Assembly (NCBI RefSeq): GCF_011397635.1
Contig: NC_064773.1
Coordinates: forward strand, 3,276,501 to 3,340,500
Source: Epinephelus fuscoguttatus
Taxonomy: Eukaryota > Chordata > Actinopteri > Perciformes > Serranidae
Reading direction: 5' to 3'
Length of the DNA stretch: 64,000 bases
Both the position numbers and the translations under genes were made by a program. How positions within the stretch are numbered: position 1 is the stretch's first letter; each line of letters starts with the position of its first letter. Below the pieces are notes generated by a model. That model saw nothing but the letters and a program-made list of their open reading frames with translations. It did not search any database and was not told the DNA's origin. Of this stretch, positions 47,931-60,150 are shown one piece after another.

Positions 47931-48770
47931 GTGGTGTTCACGATGTGTTCAGGGCCCAGTGTGGTGTTCGCAATGTGTTCAGGGCCCAGTGTGGTGTTCG
48001 TGATGTGTTCAGGGCCCACTGTAATGTTCACGATGTGTTCAGGGCCCAGTGTGGTGTTCGCAATGTGTTCAGGGCCCAGTGTGGTGTTCGTGATGTGTTC
48101 AGGGCCCACTGTAATGTTCACGATGTGTTCAGGGCCCAGTGTGGTGTTCACAGCCCGGTGTGGTGTTCACAATGTGTTCGGGGCCCACTGTAATGTTCAT
48201 GATGTGTTCAGGGCCCAGCGTGGTGTTCACGATGTGTTCAGGGCCCAGTGTGGTGTTTATGATGTGTTCAGGGCCCAGTGTGGTGCTTATGATGTGTTCA
48301 GGGCCCAGCGTGGTGTTCACGATGTGTTCAGGGCCCAGTGTGGTGTTTATGATGTGTTCAGGGCCCAGTGTGGTGCTTACGGTGTGTTCAGGGCCCAGTG
48401 TGCTGTTTATGATGTGTTCAGGGCCCACTGTGGTGCTTACGATGTGTTCAGGGCCCAGTGTGGTGTTCACGGTGTGTTCAGGGCCCAGTGTGGTGTTTAT
48501 GATGTGTTCAGAGCCCACTGTGGTGCTTACTTTATGATGTGTTCAGAGCCCACTGTGGTGCTTACTTTATGATGTGTTCAGAGCCCACTGTGGTGCTTAC
48601 TTTATGATGTGTTCAGGGCCCAGTGTGCTGTTTACGATGTGTTCAGGGCCCACTGTGGTGCTTACTTTATGATGTGTTCAGGGCCCACTGTGGTGCTTAC
48701 TTTATGATGTGTTCAGGCCCACTGTGGTGTTCACGGTGTGTTCAGGGCCCAGTGTGCTGTTTACGATGTT
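47931..48770. repeat. 30-bp minisatellite with 36-bp variant units
   Basis: About 27 tandem units of ATGTGTTCAGGGCCCAGTGT followed by GGTGTTCACG-like sequence. To about 48510 the period is 30 bp, with a short irregular junction near 48150. From about 48510 many units are 36 bp through an added CTTTAT-type hexamer. The first part shows a 90-bp higher-order triplet repeated twice. Because 30 and 36 are multiples of three, several frames on both strands stay open (up to 213 codons), but these are by-products of the repeat. Confidence 0.95.
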
Positions 48771-48774
48771 CCTC

Positions 48775-49775
48775 CCCAGTGATTCAACTAAACTGAAACC
48801 CCAAAACAATTTCTGAAGTAAAGAATTCACATTAATGTATTTAATCCTGTTCATATCTTCTTTAAGCTTTACTAGTTTAATTTAATGTTTTCGTGAATGT
48901 TCTGATGCGCTGAAGAAAAGCATTACTGTCATTACTTTGACTTTGCCCACAGACCTGAGCTGTGATGTCTCTACCTGTGCTCCTCCATACGGGGGATTGA
49001 TTCTTATGCAACTGGAGGCTTAAATCCTTCAGCAGAGATTACAGAGAGTAACTGTGGGGGCAGAACCGATGGAGGGAAGAGCCTCTGAAGTATACGTTCA
49101 GTATGGTTCACTCACAGTTTAGCTGCAAGCCTCAGCTCCTCAGTTCGGTAGTTTAAACAATATTTAATATGTGCAAATTCACAAGCGCTGACTCAAACCT
49201 CCAGGATCATATGAAACAATATATTTTCAGAGAGCTCTCTGAGTTTTTACTCTGAGTGTTTGCTCTCAGCTCTCCACTGAGGCTCCATGATGACTCAGCT
49301 GTTGTTGATGAGAGCGAGTGTGATTTTTCTCCAGAGAAACACCTGAATGTGTCGGACTTAGCAGCAAGTTTGTGCTGGCCTGTGAATCACTGTTGGTTTT
49401 CATGTCAGAAAATATATTTTCTGTTTTTGTTTCAATGTCACAAATAAGATTAAACATCACAGAGAGACACAGACTTCTGCTCTCTGCAGCATAACACGAG
49501 GTGCACATTGCGTTTTGCATTTTAAGATGATGTCAGTGACGGTTTACGCTGGTGATAATGTGGCTTTTGGCAGAGTTTGCATGAAGTTTTCAGACTTGCT
49601 GTGAAACTTCAGTTGGCGAGTTGTTCACATGAACTGATTATCAAAGTGTCTGGCCACTGTGAGGAAAGTAATTTCTTCACCAGCCAACCTTCAGCTCGCT
49701 ATTCTGACCAAGCAGCCACCTCCATGGCTAAATAATGACGCCAATATAAAGTGCCAAAAACTGCAGTTCCATAAA
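48775..49775. other. Non-coding stretch
   Basis: No gene or element recognised. Confidence 0.4.
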
Positions 49776-49779
49776 TGGC

Positions 49780-50215
49780 CACTTGAGGGCAGATTTATAC
49801 TTGTGCGTTAGCTCTATGCAGAACCTACCCCTTAGCCACGGCACATGGCCTACACTGTTGTGAGCATGTATACTTGTGTGTCTGTGTCACTCTGCTGTTA
49901 CACCTCCAAAACACTAGCTGACATTTAACTAAGGTAACGTCACAAAATTTGGCTCCGTTACAGCTCACAAGGTTCACCGACAAAACAACTGACTGAAAAA
50001 GACTGTGAATCCACTGTGCTAACCAGGCTAACAGCTAGCATTAGGGTTATCTCCACCCTCTCATCCAAACGTGGTCACTTCTGGTCCCAAAAATCAAGGT
50101 GGCAATGACCAAAATGCCAAAGTCAAGGCTTCAAAACTGGAGTCCACAAACCAAAGGGTAACGGCACGGTAGCTACGTGCATTATTTTATACAGTCTATG
50201 GGTCTGACATCAGCC
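49780..50215. repeat. Dispersed repeat family R4, full-length-like copy
   Basis: Contains, in order, TTTATACTTGTGCGTTAGC, TTACACCTCCAAAACACTAG, AATTTGGCTCCGTTACAGCT, CACCCTCTCATCCAAACGTG, CACTTCTGGTCCC and AAACTGGAGTCCACAAACCA, ending TATACAGTCTATGG. The other R4 segments in the window match parts of this one. Confidence 0.65.
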
Positions 50216-50219
50216 CAGA

Positions 50220-52909
50220 TGATAACCAGTCAGCAGTAGGACCACAGCTCCCAGTCTACCCAGTCAGCTGCAGCTTCAACAGACTACAGGGACATAAAGG
50301 GAGACGGGGTGGAGGGTTAACAAACCCTTATCAACATTTTGATCAACTCCAAGCGTCTCACATCTGGATTTTAGCAGTTTAAAGCTCAGACCAAAGATCA
50401 GCGACGAGATGAAACGTTGTTAGAGAAAAGAGTCAGCGGTCTGAGCTCGACTCAAGCCAGCAGATGATGTCGCCCGCGACTCAGCTGGTCAAATGGCCGG
50501 TGGCTGGTTTTAAAGCACGTCACCTGTTTCAACAGCCAATCAGCTTATAGTGAAGCCCGCTGGTCAAGTCAAAATGACCGCAGACGGCGTGTATGTACGT
50601 TTGCAGGCAGGTTTCTAGAGCGCTGCAGAACGGCACATTGCAAGTAGTTGCCTGTTTCAACTCGTGAATCTTTGGTCTGAACCTTTTTGAAAGTCTTGTA
50701 GTGAATGAAAGTGTAAAAGTGAGAGGACATGCTCGCCCCATCTCCAGTGGCAATTACAGCCTTTGGAGCAGCAAGACTCTCACACAGAGAACAAAACCCA
50801 GATTCAGCCTGGATTTTAAATGCTTCTGTTCACATCACAGAGCTGTGCAGACGAACATGTCCGTCCATGTTGGACTTTCCTCAGAGCTAAATGAAGCATG
50901 CACCACAAGTCACCCTGTATTTTACCCTACAGGTGCACCTCGTCAATCATCCAGGGCAGCTCAGGTCATTACAAACACACCAGAACAACACGACTCCACA
51001 GGTCTGACAGAGTATTACAGATCTATGGACTCACTGGGGTACGGTCACACATGCACCGAATTAACATGGGTGAATATTCGCCTCCTGTTCACTTCCATTC
51101 AATGTGAGCAGAGGAGCAAATTTACATCTGTGGATTGTGCCAGTTTAGCAGTCACAGCTTCAATCAGTAGCATAGAAGCACATGTGGAGGAGACACTGAT
51201 TGTTGCCACTTAGTCAGTAGACAAGAATGGAACCTAAGAAAATACCAATAACATCATATTTTGCAGCAGCCAGCGGTCGCTCACCAACATTTGCTCAGTT
51301 GTGACCCTGCCTTTAGATCATTGTTAACATCCTGTGTCCAGTGAACAGCCAACACTGGTCTGTGTTTCATGACCGCCATCGTTCACTAACCTTTAACCAG
51401 GTAGTTTCTGTGACTGAACCCATATACACACCGTTTTTCTGGCAGTTTAAACTATCACTACAAAAAATATATCCAATATAACTGAATCAAAATCAAAGAA
51501 CAGTGCAGTTTGAAATAGTTTGTGCAGAAATGTACAAAAAAAAAGTACATTGTACAGAGATATAATCCCAAATGATGTATATTTAATTTTTATTTATGCT
51601 ATTCTTGCATTTATATTTATTCATTATATTTATCTTATTTACATTTTCATTTTATTATTTCATTTTATTTATTTTATATACAAACATCATAATTAATAAT
51701 AAAATAATTATCATTATTTATGTAACATACTTATAGATCCCATTTCTCAGCATTTTTATTTTTTATGTATTTATTTGTTTATCATTATTTTATACTATTT
51801 GTACATATATTTCTTTATTTATCTTCTCTCTATATATTGCATTTTATATTGTAGCATGAGGCACATATTTTAACGTCCTTCCTATTTTTCTGATTGTCGT
51901 ATAATTTCTCCGAGTACATGTATGTAAGAGCTGCAGCTGTAACTTGACCCAGTTTCTCTCCAGGGACCGATTCAATGTTTCTGATTCTGATAAAGAGCAC
52001 GGTCTTTAAACGCTCAGTATGAAAACTATCCTAAGATGACTTCTGTTATGATTTGGCATCATAAAAATCTCAAAGAACGGTTCGTGTGATATCCCACAAA
52101 GTTGCGCCCCACAAATGACGTTAATTACGTGGAAAGTTCCTGTGGTTCGGGTTAGAGAAAGAAACATGGTGAGAACGGACCTTAAAATGGCTCCAAGCTC
52201 ACACAGATCTGAACATGTGCCTCAGGGAAAGTCTGTTTTTCTTTTTGTGACCCATCCACCACACAAACCTGCCTCCTTACAAGCACTCAGGACTGCTTCC
52301 TTGTTTACTGCCGTCAGCACAATGGTCACGTGACTGCAGTGGTGTTGGATATGTATGAATTTGGGTGCATTGCTTTTTGTAGTAAAACATATGAAACATT
52401 TGTGAGAACAGACTGAATAAAGACATAAAATACTAAGGACTAAAATAAGTACTGATGAAACTATGTTGGCCTGATATTGGCCCAGGTTAAACCTCATTAC
52501 TGACCCCAGCCCTCAGGGAAATATCACGAGAAACTACTCAAAAGGGTCGTTTTGGAAATCAGTGTCAAAGTACTATAAGTTTGGACGACTGGTTGGAGGC
52601 CAAATTTCAAGCTCCAGAACGTCTGTGACACCGAAGACCGCCATCTGCACCCGGTCTCCTCCAAACAACAATCAGGAACCATGCCCACCATCTTTCTCTA
52701 ACCTTTACCACGTATATTTGAAACATGGTTTCAAATCAAATTCTTGTCATTTAAAACAAATTTGAAAACCTTTACATTTTGGGGAAGAAAAAAAACTCCT
52801 GGATGGAAAAGACTGTTTCCTCTGGAGTCATCGCCGCCATTCAGCCCCATCTTTGCTCTCTCACTGCTTCCCCACTTTTTTTGAGCAGCAGTGGAGGTTG
52901 CAGCTGAGG

Positions 52910-52910
<1 letters not shown>
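50220..52910. other. Non-coding stretch
   Basis: No gene recognised. A plus-strand frame at 50701-51213 (170 codons) has no known domain. The segment 51560-51850 is very A/T-rich with TTTATTTAT-type repeats. Confidence 0.45.

Positions 52911-52913
<3 letters not shown>

Positions 52914-52971
<58 letters not shown>
52914..52971. repeat. (GT)29 microsatellite
   Basis: A pure GT run of about 58 bp, the longest dinucleotide run in the window. Confidence 0.98.
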
Positions 52972-52973
<2 letters not shown>

Positions 52974-52974
52974 G

Positions 52975-54085
52975 TAACTTCCTCATTGCATTGTCTCTCC
53001 CGCTCGCAGCGCTTTCCCAGCCGAGCGCGGGTTACAGGAGTCAGGAGGGCTGCAGAGAGAAGCTCACGCTAATCACCTCACCCTCAGAAATCACAGGAAG
53101 CGCTCGGCAGCCTCGTCTCTGCCTCTGTTTTGGGCCGCTGCAGCCGGTATTAGCTTCAGTTATCTGTCTCCAGCTGAGCTACAGTGTCACATATTAATAT
53201 TTCATGTTTTAATAGCACTAATCACGGTGGATGGGGTGGGGTGGTAGCAGCGGTGTAATTAGTTGTGCCACAGCAGCTCCTCAGTATTACTTCTTGTGTG
53301 TCACGCGAAGCTTTAGACGCCCCCGGATTAAATGCATTTATGAGGGTAAAAATAGAAACCTGATAATACGTCGCATGTAAATACTGTACTTCTTATGTGT
53401 GTTTATTTATACGACAGAGCAGTTTGGATTAGTCATGGAGACGCTCTCCACCATCTCTCAGCGCTCAGTAAAATGAGATGTCAATCAATCTGACAGCTGT
53501 GACTGGATGTTTCTGTCAGCGCGCAAAAGTTTTCTAATCTCGTCCAAGTTTTTGAGGACACGGCTTCAAAGTTCAGGCTTAAATCCTGACGCCACGAGGC
53601 ATTCAAGGATGGACAACAAATGATGGAAAAGTCATGTGGGGGGAAAAAAACCTCAGGCGCACTTGCAAAGGCAACTTAAGAGAAGATAGGACACGTTATA
53701 GATACACGGTGAATAAGGTGCCATCACTTTGACGCTAATCTGATTCCAGACCTCGGAATCCACATCTCAGATTTGTTTTAGTAATTCAAAACAGGAGACA
53801 GTCAGATCTTTCTAAATGAAGAATAAAGACTTGATCTTCCTGCGCCAGAGCCAGAGGCTGTGCAGGTTGTTGTCGGTCGACGTGTGCAGAATAAAAAAGT
53901 GAAAATAAATGACCATAAAATTTTGATTATCAGTTGACAATGTGGCAAACATGTAAGGACAAACTGATGTTTCGATGGGGTGCATTGGTGTTGAAAACCT
54001 GCTGAAATTAGGTCAGCGAGGTCCCTGAATGTTTCTATATGTTTATGAAATGATCATAAACTTCAGCGACACTGATTTGATGCTG
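52975..54085. other. Non-coding stretch
   Basis: No gene or element recognised. Confidence 0.4.
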
Positions 54086-54086
54086 A

Positions 54087-54660
54087 TTTTTCAACACATC
54101 CTCACTGTGACCTCGTCACATGTCCACGTTTGGTCAGGGACTTTCCACGTCCACATATGACGTCCAAGGTACCCTGGGTGTGTTGGTTGTTGACGTTCTG
54201 GGACGCCGTGTCAACTTCAGCCTGTTACATGCATTGTCTGTTTTCAAAATAAACTTCTGTTTACGGGGAATGTACAGTTTGCATACAGTCTCTTTCAAAA
54301 TAAAAGCACTACATCAGTACAACACCGCAAGTTGATGTTTTTTCCTTCAGCAACAAATACGCATGGTTGGGTTTAGGAACAAAGAACAGGGTTTACAGTC
54401 ATACGGGAACCAGACACTGGCCTCCCGGGTAAAAGTCAGTGTTTGTTGGACCCATCCAGTTCCGCTCCACCTGCCCTACTTGGACTTCCACTGACTGAAC
54501 TGTCCCGCAACATTTCCTCCTGACACCACCGGGCATCGTTAAACAATAACAGCAACCGGCTGCCTATAATGCCAACGTGAAAGGACAGCTTTTTTCATCG
54601 GCATCTAATGCCAAGCGTCGGATTTAGACATCTTGGAAGTGAGACCAGGTTGGACTTTCA
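54087..54660 (+). repeat. Dispersed repeat family R1, copy 3 (longest)
   Basis: Shares TTTTCAACACATCCTCACTG to AATAAAAGCACTAC with 18468-18790 at high identity and extends to GTGAGACCAGGTTGG as in 39203-39645. Confidence 0.82.
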
Positions 54661-55194
54661 AACTGAGATCATGCAGTGAATTTGCTAAAAAAAAAAAAAA
54701 AAGCTAACCTGACAGCTGCTAATCAGAGCTGACTGTTATACCAAAATGCAGTCCAGAACCAAATCTGGCAACATGTACATCAGACAGCTTTAGGGCTAGC
54801 AGTTTCCCCCTGCTTGAATTCTCTGTGCTAAGCTAGGCTAACGAGCACTAAAGAAAAGCGAGGTGGATGCTACAGAGCGCTAAAGCTACAAAGTTTTTGT
54901 TTACATCGAAGTCAACTAGTAACAAAGGACTGCTGGTCGTGGTTGGTGTGATGCACCTGCATGGAGCTGGTCCACTGTCACAAAGAGAGTTGTGTTTGTT
55001 TTCTCTGCCAAACTGACAGTCAGTGCCAATTAGTTTAGTTACTGTTGTTGCCTTAGAGTTCCCTGGGTGAATCAACTAACAAATACTCTTTATACCTCTC
55101 AGGGAGCCTGGCTGTCATCACATCTCTTCATCTGCAGATGGCCGATGGGAATTTCCCAAAATGTTGGGTCGCTGCTTTACTCAAAAACAATCAC

Positions 55195-55290
55195 TAGAGA
55201 AAATGTTGGCATGGTACATCTCTGCAAACCACAAATATGTTGCATCTTGTACAGCATTTTGAAATGGATATTTTAAACTTAATCATTCAA
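55195..55290 (-). repeat. Dispersed repeat family R3, inverted fragment
   Basis: On the minus strand it reads CAACATATTTGTGGTTTGCA, GAGATGTACCATGCCAACAT and TTTCTC, matching the right end of R3 at 58680-58735. Confidence 0.6.
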
Positions 55291-55317
55291 CAACTTTGTT
55301 TACTTCTGGCGACTGGG

Positions 55318-55615
55318 CTGAGTACCAAGATCCTTTACTCTAGTAAAAGTGCTGAATTCAAAATGCTGAGTCAAAGTTTAGACGTATCAAAAGTAAAAGT
55401 CATTATGCAGAATGACTCCTTTTGGTGTTCTATTATGATAAGAATGTTTTTAATGTTGTAGTTTGTCAATGTGGAGCCAATTTTTGATACTATGAACACT
55501 ATCGGGTAGATTATTTGTAAAGTAATTCATTAAACTTGTAACTTTATGCAAGAAATTCCAGTAAAAGTACAATATTTGCTTCTAAAATATAGTAGAGAAG
55601 ACGAAAAAGTACCAT
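55318..55615. repeat. Dispersed repeat family R2, copy 4
   Basis: TACCAAGATCCTTTACTCTA, AAAGTGCTGAATTCAAAATG, AAAAGTAAAAGTCATTATGC and a decayed remainder are in the R2 order. Confidence 0.65.
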
Positions 55616-55703
55616 GAAGCCCAGTTTGGACCAAAGATTCATGATGAGACGAGTTCAAACAGGCAACTATTTGCAACACTCCGTTTTGCGATGTTGTAAA
55701 AAC

Positions 55704-56875
55704 TCACCACCATGAGACAGCGTATCATCTCTAGTCAACAACTCTCTGTGCTTCTGATCTGTAACGTTGACAGGAAGTGACCACCATGAGACGGCGTATC
55801 ATCTCTAGTCAACAACTCTCTGTGCTTCTGATCTGTAACGTTGACAGGAAGTGACCGCCATGAGACGGCGTATCGTCTCTAGTCAACGACTCTCTGTGCT
55901 TCTGATCTGTAACATTGACAGGAAGTGACCGCCATGAGACGGCGTATCGTCTCTAGTCAACAACTCTCTGTGCTTCTGATCTGTAACGTTAACAGGAAGT
56001 GACCACCATGAGACGGCGTATCGTCTCTAGTCAACGACTCTCTGCGCTTCTGATCTGTAACGTTGACAGGAAGTGACCGCCATGAGACGGCGTATCGTCT
56101 CTAGTCAACGACTCTCTGCGCTTCTGATCTGTAACGTTAACAGGAAGTGACCAAAATGCATGACGGGCGTATCGTCTCTAGTCAACGACTCTCTGCGCTT
56201 CTGATCTGTAACGTTAACAGTTTGTCAAGTGACCACCATGAGACGGCGTATGTCTAGTCAACGACTTCGCGCTTCTGATCTGTAACGTTAACAGGAAGTG
56301 ACCGCCATGAGACGGCGCGTATCGCCTCTAGTCAACGACTCTCTGCGCTTCTGATCTGTAACGTTGACAGGAAGTGACCACCATGAGACGGCGTATCATC
56401 TCTAGTCAACGACTCTCTGCGCTTCTGATCTGTAACGTCGACAGGAAGTGACCGCCATGAGACGGCGTATCGTCTCTAGTCAACGACTCTCTGCGCTTCT
56501 GATCTGTAACGTCGACAGGAAGTGACCGCCATGAGACGGCGTATCGTCTCTAGTCAACGACTCTCTGCGCTTCTGATCTGTAACGTCGACAGGAAGTGAC
56601 CACCATGAGACGGCGTATCGTCTCTAGTCAACGACTCTCTGTGCTTCTGATCTGTAACGTCGACAGGAAGTGACCACCATGAGACGGCGTATCGTCTCTA
56701 GTCAACGACTCTCTGTGCTTCTGATCTGTAACGTCGACAGGAAGTGACCACCATGAGACGGCGTATCGTCTCTAGTCAACAACTCTCTGTGCTTCTGATC
56801 TGTAACGTCGACAGGAAGTGACCACCATGAGACAGCGTATCGTCTCTAGTCAACAACTCTCTGTACTTCCGTTCT
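55704..56875. repeat. 74-bp minisatellite, 16 copies
   Basis: The unit reads GTGACCACCATGAGACGGCG, TATCGTCTCTAGTCAACGAC, TCTCTGTGCTTCTGATCTGT and AACGTCGACAGGAA. Most units are exactly 74 bp. Three or four units near 56150-56340 carry small indels. Each standard unit contains an ATG in CCACCATGA context followed by 21 sense codons and a TGA, which is the TGA at the start of the next unit. GAGACG...CGTCTC and AGTCAACGACT are internal inverted repeats. The outermost units share older-looking variants (GAGACAGCG, CAACAACTC). Confidence 0.96.
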
Positions 56876-56879
56876 GATT

Positions 56880-57760
56880 TGCAGCTTTTCAGACTTATTT
56901 TGTGGCTGAATATAATTTGTAGCTTCTTAAAATCTGAATGAGGATAGTGATAGTGAGATACTGGCTACAGTGATGAAACAAAACCAGCATCAGATGGACT
57001 GTATTCATAATCAGTACGCCACAGTAATATAACGGAGGGCTCTGTGAGGAGGGAGCACTTCATTTTGACTTGACCAGCAGACCTCACTACAAGCTGAAGT
57101 TGTTTGTTCTAATTAAAGTCACTGTTCATAAACATTTAGTCCGTATGTGTTCACTAGTACATTAACTGTTTACTTGAAAGTAACACTGAAAATATATTTA
57201 TTTTCCAAAATGTCCTGTGTTCCTTTACAGCCTAAAGCAGGTGAATCCTATGATGAATTACAGCCTGTAAAGTATGAAATCTGAGGTCGTATCTGATGTT
57301 GCAGGTTGTTTTCATGTATCTGTGGATGATGCTGATCCCCGGCAGTGCTGGTCGAGCCGCAGCAGACGGCTTCCCCTAATTGGGATCTGCGGAGCGGCCG
57401 CCAGTTCACCAGATTACACAGCAGCTTCGGCTCTGCCAGAAATTTGTTTATGAGAGTTGGACGGCGTCCCAGAGCTCGTGAATAGTCCTGATATATCCGG
57501 CTAATTGATGCGTCCAGCAGATAACGAGGGCTGTAGAGCAGTTTAGTGTGATGAAACCAAACGGTGGGGGACAGGTGGGGATGTGATGGCACTGTGGTTG
57601 CTGCACCACATGGCCAAAAGTATGTGGACAAATGATTCTGACAGAAGACTTAAAATCTCTTGAGGTTCTTTCTGGATCTTGGAAACAACAACTGAGAAAA
57701 CAATCTCACTACAAGCTGTTCTGGAGCTTTTAATCAAATCACATGATCTTCATTAGGAAG
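56880..57760. other. Non-coding stretch
   Basis: No gene seen. CACATGGCCAAAAGTATGTG with GACA following at about 57606-57630 is a single end of the same family as the element at 60151. Confidence 0.4.
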
Positions 57761-57764
57761 AGTC

Positions 57765-58215
57765 TGACAGTGGTGGAAAAAGTACTCAGATCCTTTAGAT
57801 CCTACTTCAGTAATAGTACTAATACCACACTGTAAACACACTCCACAAGTAAAACTCCTGCTGTGAAAATATTACTTAAGTATTATCGAGAAAATGCACT
57901 TAAAATACTGAAAGTAAAAGCAAATAATTAATAGATTTAAATAATTAAAAGGGGGAAAAAAATTATTTTTGTCATTATTGCACAAAAAAAAAACCAACAA
58001 TAATCAGAATAGTTGGCGATTAATTTACTGTGAATCGATTAATTGTTTCAGCTGTACTTTTATAAACTTTTGCATAGTTTAATTTCTAACAAAACCTATT
58101 TTGAAAGCTCTTTGTATGTTTTGTGCAAAAAATCTTAGTTTTTAAAGTAACTGAAATTATCAAATAAATATAGTGCAGCACAAAAATACAATATTTCTTC
58201 CTGAGATGTAGCAGA
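57765..58215. repeat. Dispersed repeat family R2, copy 5
   Basis: It begins GTGGTGGAAAAAGTACTCAG and ATCCTTTAGATCCTACTTCA, continuing with AAAACTCCTGCTGTGAAAAT. This is the best-preserved left end of R2 in the window. Confidence 0.7.
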
Positions 58216-58284
58216 GTACTCTACTAGTGTTGGAGATATCAGCCATAGAGGTGTCTGCCAACGAAACGGAACTAGATGGCAAAA

Positions 58285-58745
58285 CTTGAAAAACTCAATA
58301 TGTAACATTTGCATGTTTCATACATATCATATGAACGTTTCTAAAGTGATGTAGTACATGAGCTGAGTTTGTCATCTGGAGGTTAGGGAGGGTGGATGGA
58401 TGGAGCTGCAGACCACTGTTCAAGACCAACAAACATCTAAACCAGTTGTTTTGTAGCGAGTCATCCCTGTGTTTTCCACTTTTTTAACCGCCAGATACTG
58501 GTGGCTTTTAGCGACCTGTCACTGTGTTTTCTGCCGAGATATAGTGCCACCAAAACCGGGTATTCTAACTAAAAGATGATCTTCTTCTGACCATAACCAA
58601 GTGGTTTTTGTGCCTCAGTCTAACCACACATTAACCACAGCGCTGTTGAAATGCAAAGTTTCAAGGTACTACATACCAGTGTAACGTATGTGTGGTTTGC
58701 AGAAACGTACAATGCCAACATTTATTCTGGTGATTGGGTTGTTAG
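58285..58745. repeat. Dispersed repeat family R3, copy 2
   Basis: Matches 35085-35520 across its length, including CGTTTCTAAAGTGATGTAGT, ACATGAGCTGAG and GCCAACATTTATTCTGGTGA. Confidence 0.7.
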
Positions 58746-58749
58746 GGCT

Positions 58750-59933
58750 AATTTATGCTCAACGTTACACGCAGAAACAGACGGAGCCTTCTGTCTGTCT
58801 CCATTGGCGCCATCTATTGGCTGTGTCTATGCAATCATTCAATCTATTTCTGTATATAAAGGGAGTAGAAATGAGCCTTTAGCCGTTTGCTGGGGCAAAC
58901 TGGGAAGATGTTTCTTCTCTGTGCAAGAAAACTAAACTTTAAGACATTATTAGAGCTTAAAAATGTGCTCAATAGTATGACCAATTAAGGGTATTTGCTC
59001 TTAAGGACATGAGAGTCAAGCTATAGTTCTTAAATACATAGACAAATATTGACTAAGCTATAAATAAGCACATGTGCTGAGAGGTTTGTGAATTTTTAAA
59101 AGGTCTGCTACATTATGAGAAGTGCAGCTGATGTAGTCCCCGTACACACAGGCCTTCCTTTCTTTTCATGTCATATCTGTGGGCTGTAATTGTGAACATT
59201 TGGCTTTGTTGACTCTCAGATTGCCCTCAGCCACTATTAACTCACACTGAGTGTCTGCCACTCTGTCAGATTCTGCTCAGGAATTAAAAAACAGAAAATA
59301 AAATGTAAAATAAAGGATAGTGGAGCGTTTTTGGCTCGTGTTTACAGATATCACAACCTCCACTGTGGCTCACTTCTTGTTTCAGTAGACAAACAAACAG
59401 GAGTCAGCTTTTAACAAGCAACCAGGAGCATGCACGATGCTCCGGCAGCGACACAAACAAGAGCTGATGGTGATGGAGGCTGTAATTACCGAGTGAAATC
59501 AGATGAGAGTAATAAAAGATGCAGGCTAACATGTACATTGGCTTCTGGTTGACTGCGTCCAGATGCTGCACTGCTGGCGGTGTGTCAGCGTAGGTGAGGC
59601 CACGTGGATCTGCAGGACAGATTTTTGTCCTGCAGCTCTCTGCTCACTCACACAAGCTCAACACAACAGGGATGATGCAAAATAACTGTTTTCTTCATGC
59701 AAAAAAAAGGCAACTGTTGTCATGGTTATAAAGTGCACGTACTGTAGCGTGTGGAGGGAAAAAAAATAAACAAAACGTTACGTAATCTAACCGGATTCGG
59801 GCAGCGAGGAGGAGACCTGGATCGCTCTTGGAAATCAGGAGAAGAGCCCCTGAAATGATTAAAGGCAGGAGAGCTGGATGATGAGGTCAGCACAGTCGAG
59901 TCAAGATGATTTAACACACACACACACACACGC

Positions 59934-59977
<44 letters not shown>

Positions 59978-60148
59978 GCACATAAAAATGCAGTTTCTCA
60001 TGTTTAGATGCCTCATATTTAAACACAAACGTATAAAAGTCAAAGTTTTGTTTTAAATTCAAGGTTCTTTAAAAGTCTTAGAGTAAATATTTTAATGGGC
60101 CTCAAGAACACAAAATATCTACATGAAAAAGAGCAACACAGTGCATCA
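58750..60148. other. Non-coding stretch with one microsatellite
   Basis: No gene seen. A (CA)n run with CG interruptions lies at 59914-59981. Confidence 0.45.
59914..59981. repeat. (CA)n microsatellite, interrupted
   Basis: CA units with a few CGCA interruptions. Confidence 0.96.
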
Positions 60149-60150
60149 TG

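Noticed and set aside
47931-48572. Repetitive 213-codon ORF and companions on both strands
   Set aside because: A by-product of 30- and 36-bp satellite periods divisible by three. No promoter, and all units are equally open in several frames.
50701-51213. 170-codon plus-strand ORF
   Set aside because: No conserved motif and ordinary composition; an ORF of this length can arise by chance in 64 kb.
55704-56875. Regular repeats as a possible CRISPR array
   Set aside because: The 74-bp units are contiguous with no unique spacers, in a vertebrate genome; this is a minisatellite.
57248-57631. 127-codon minus-strand ORF
   Set aside because: No recognisable domain; flanked by repeats and without supporting signals.
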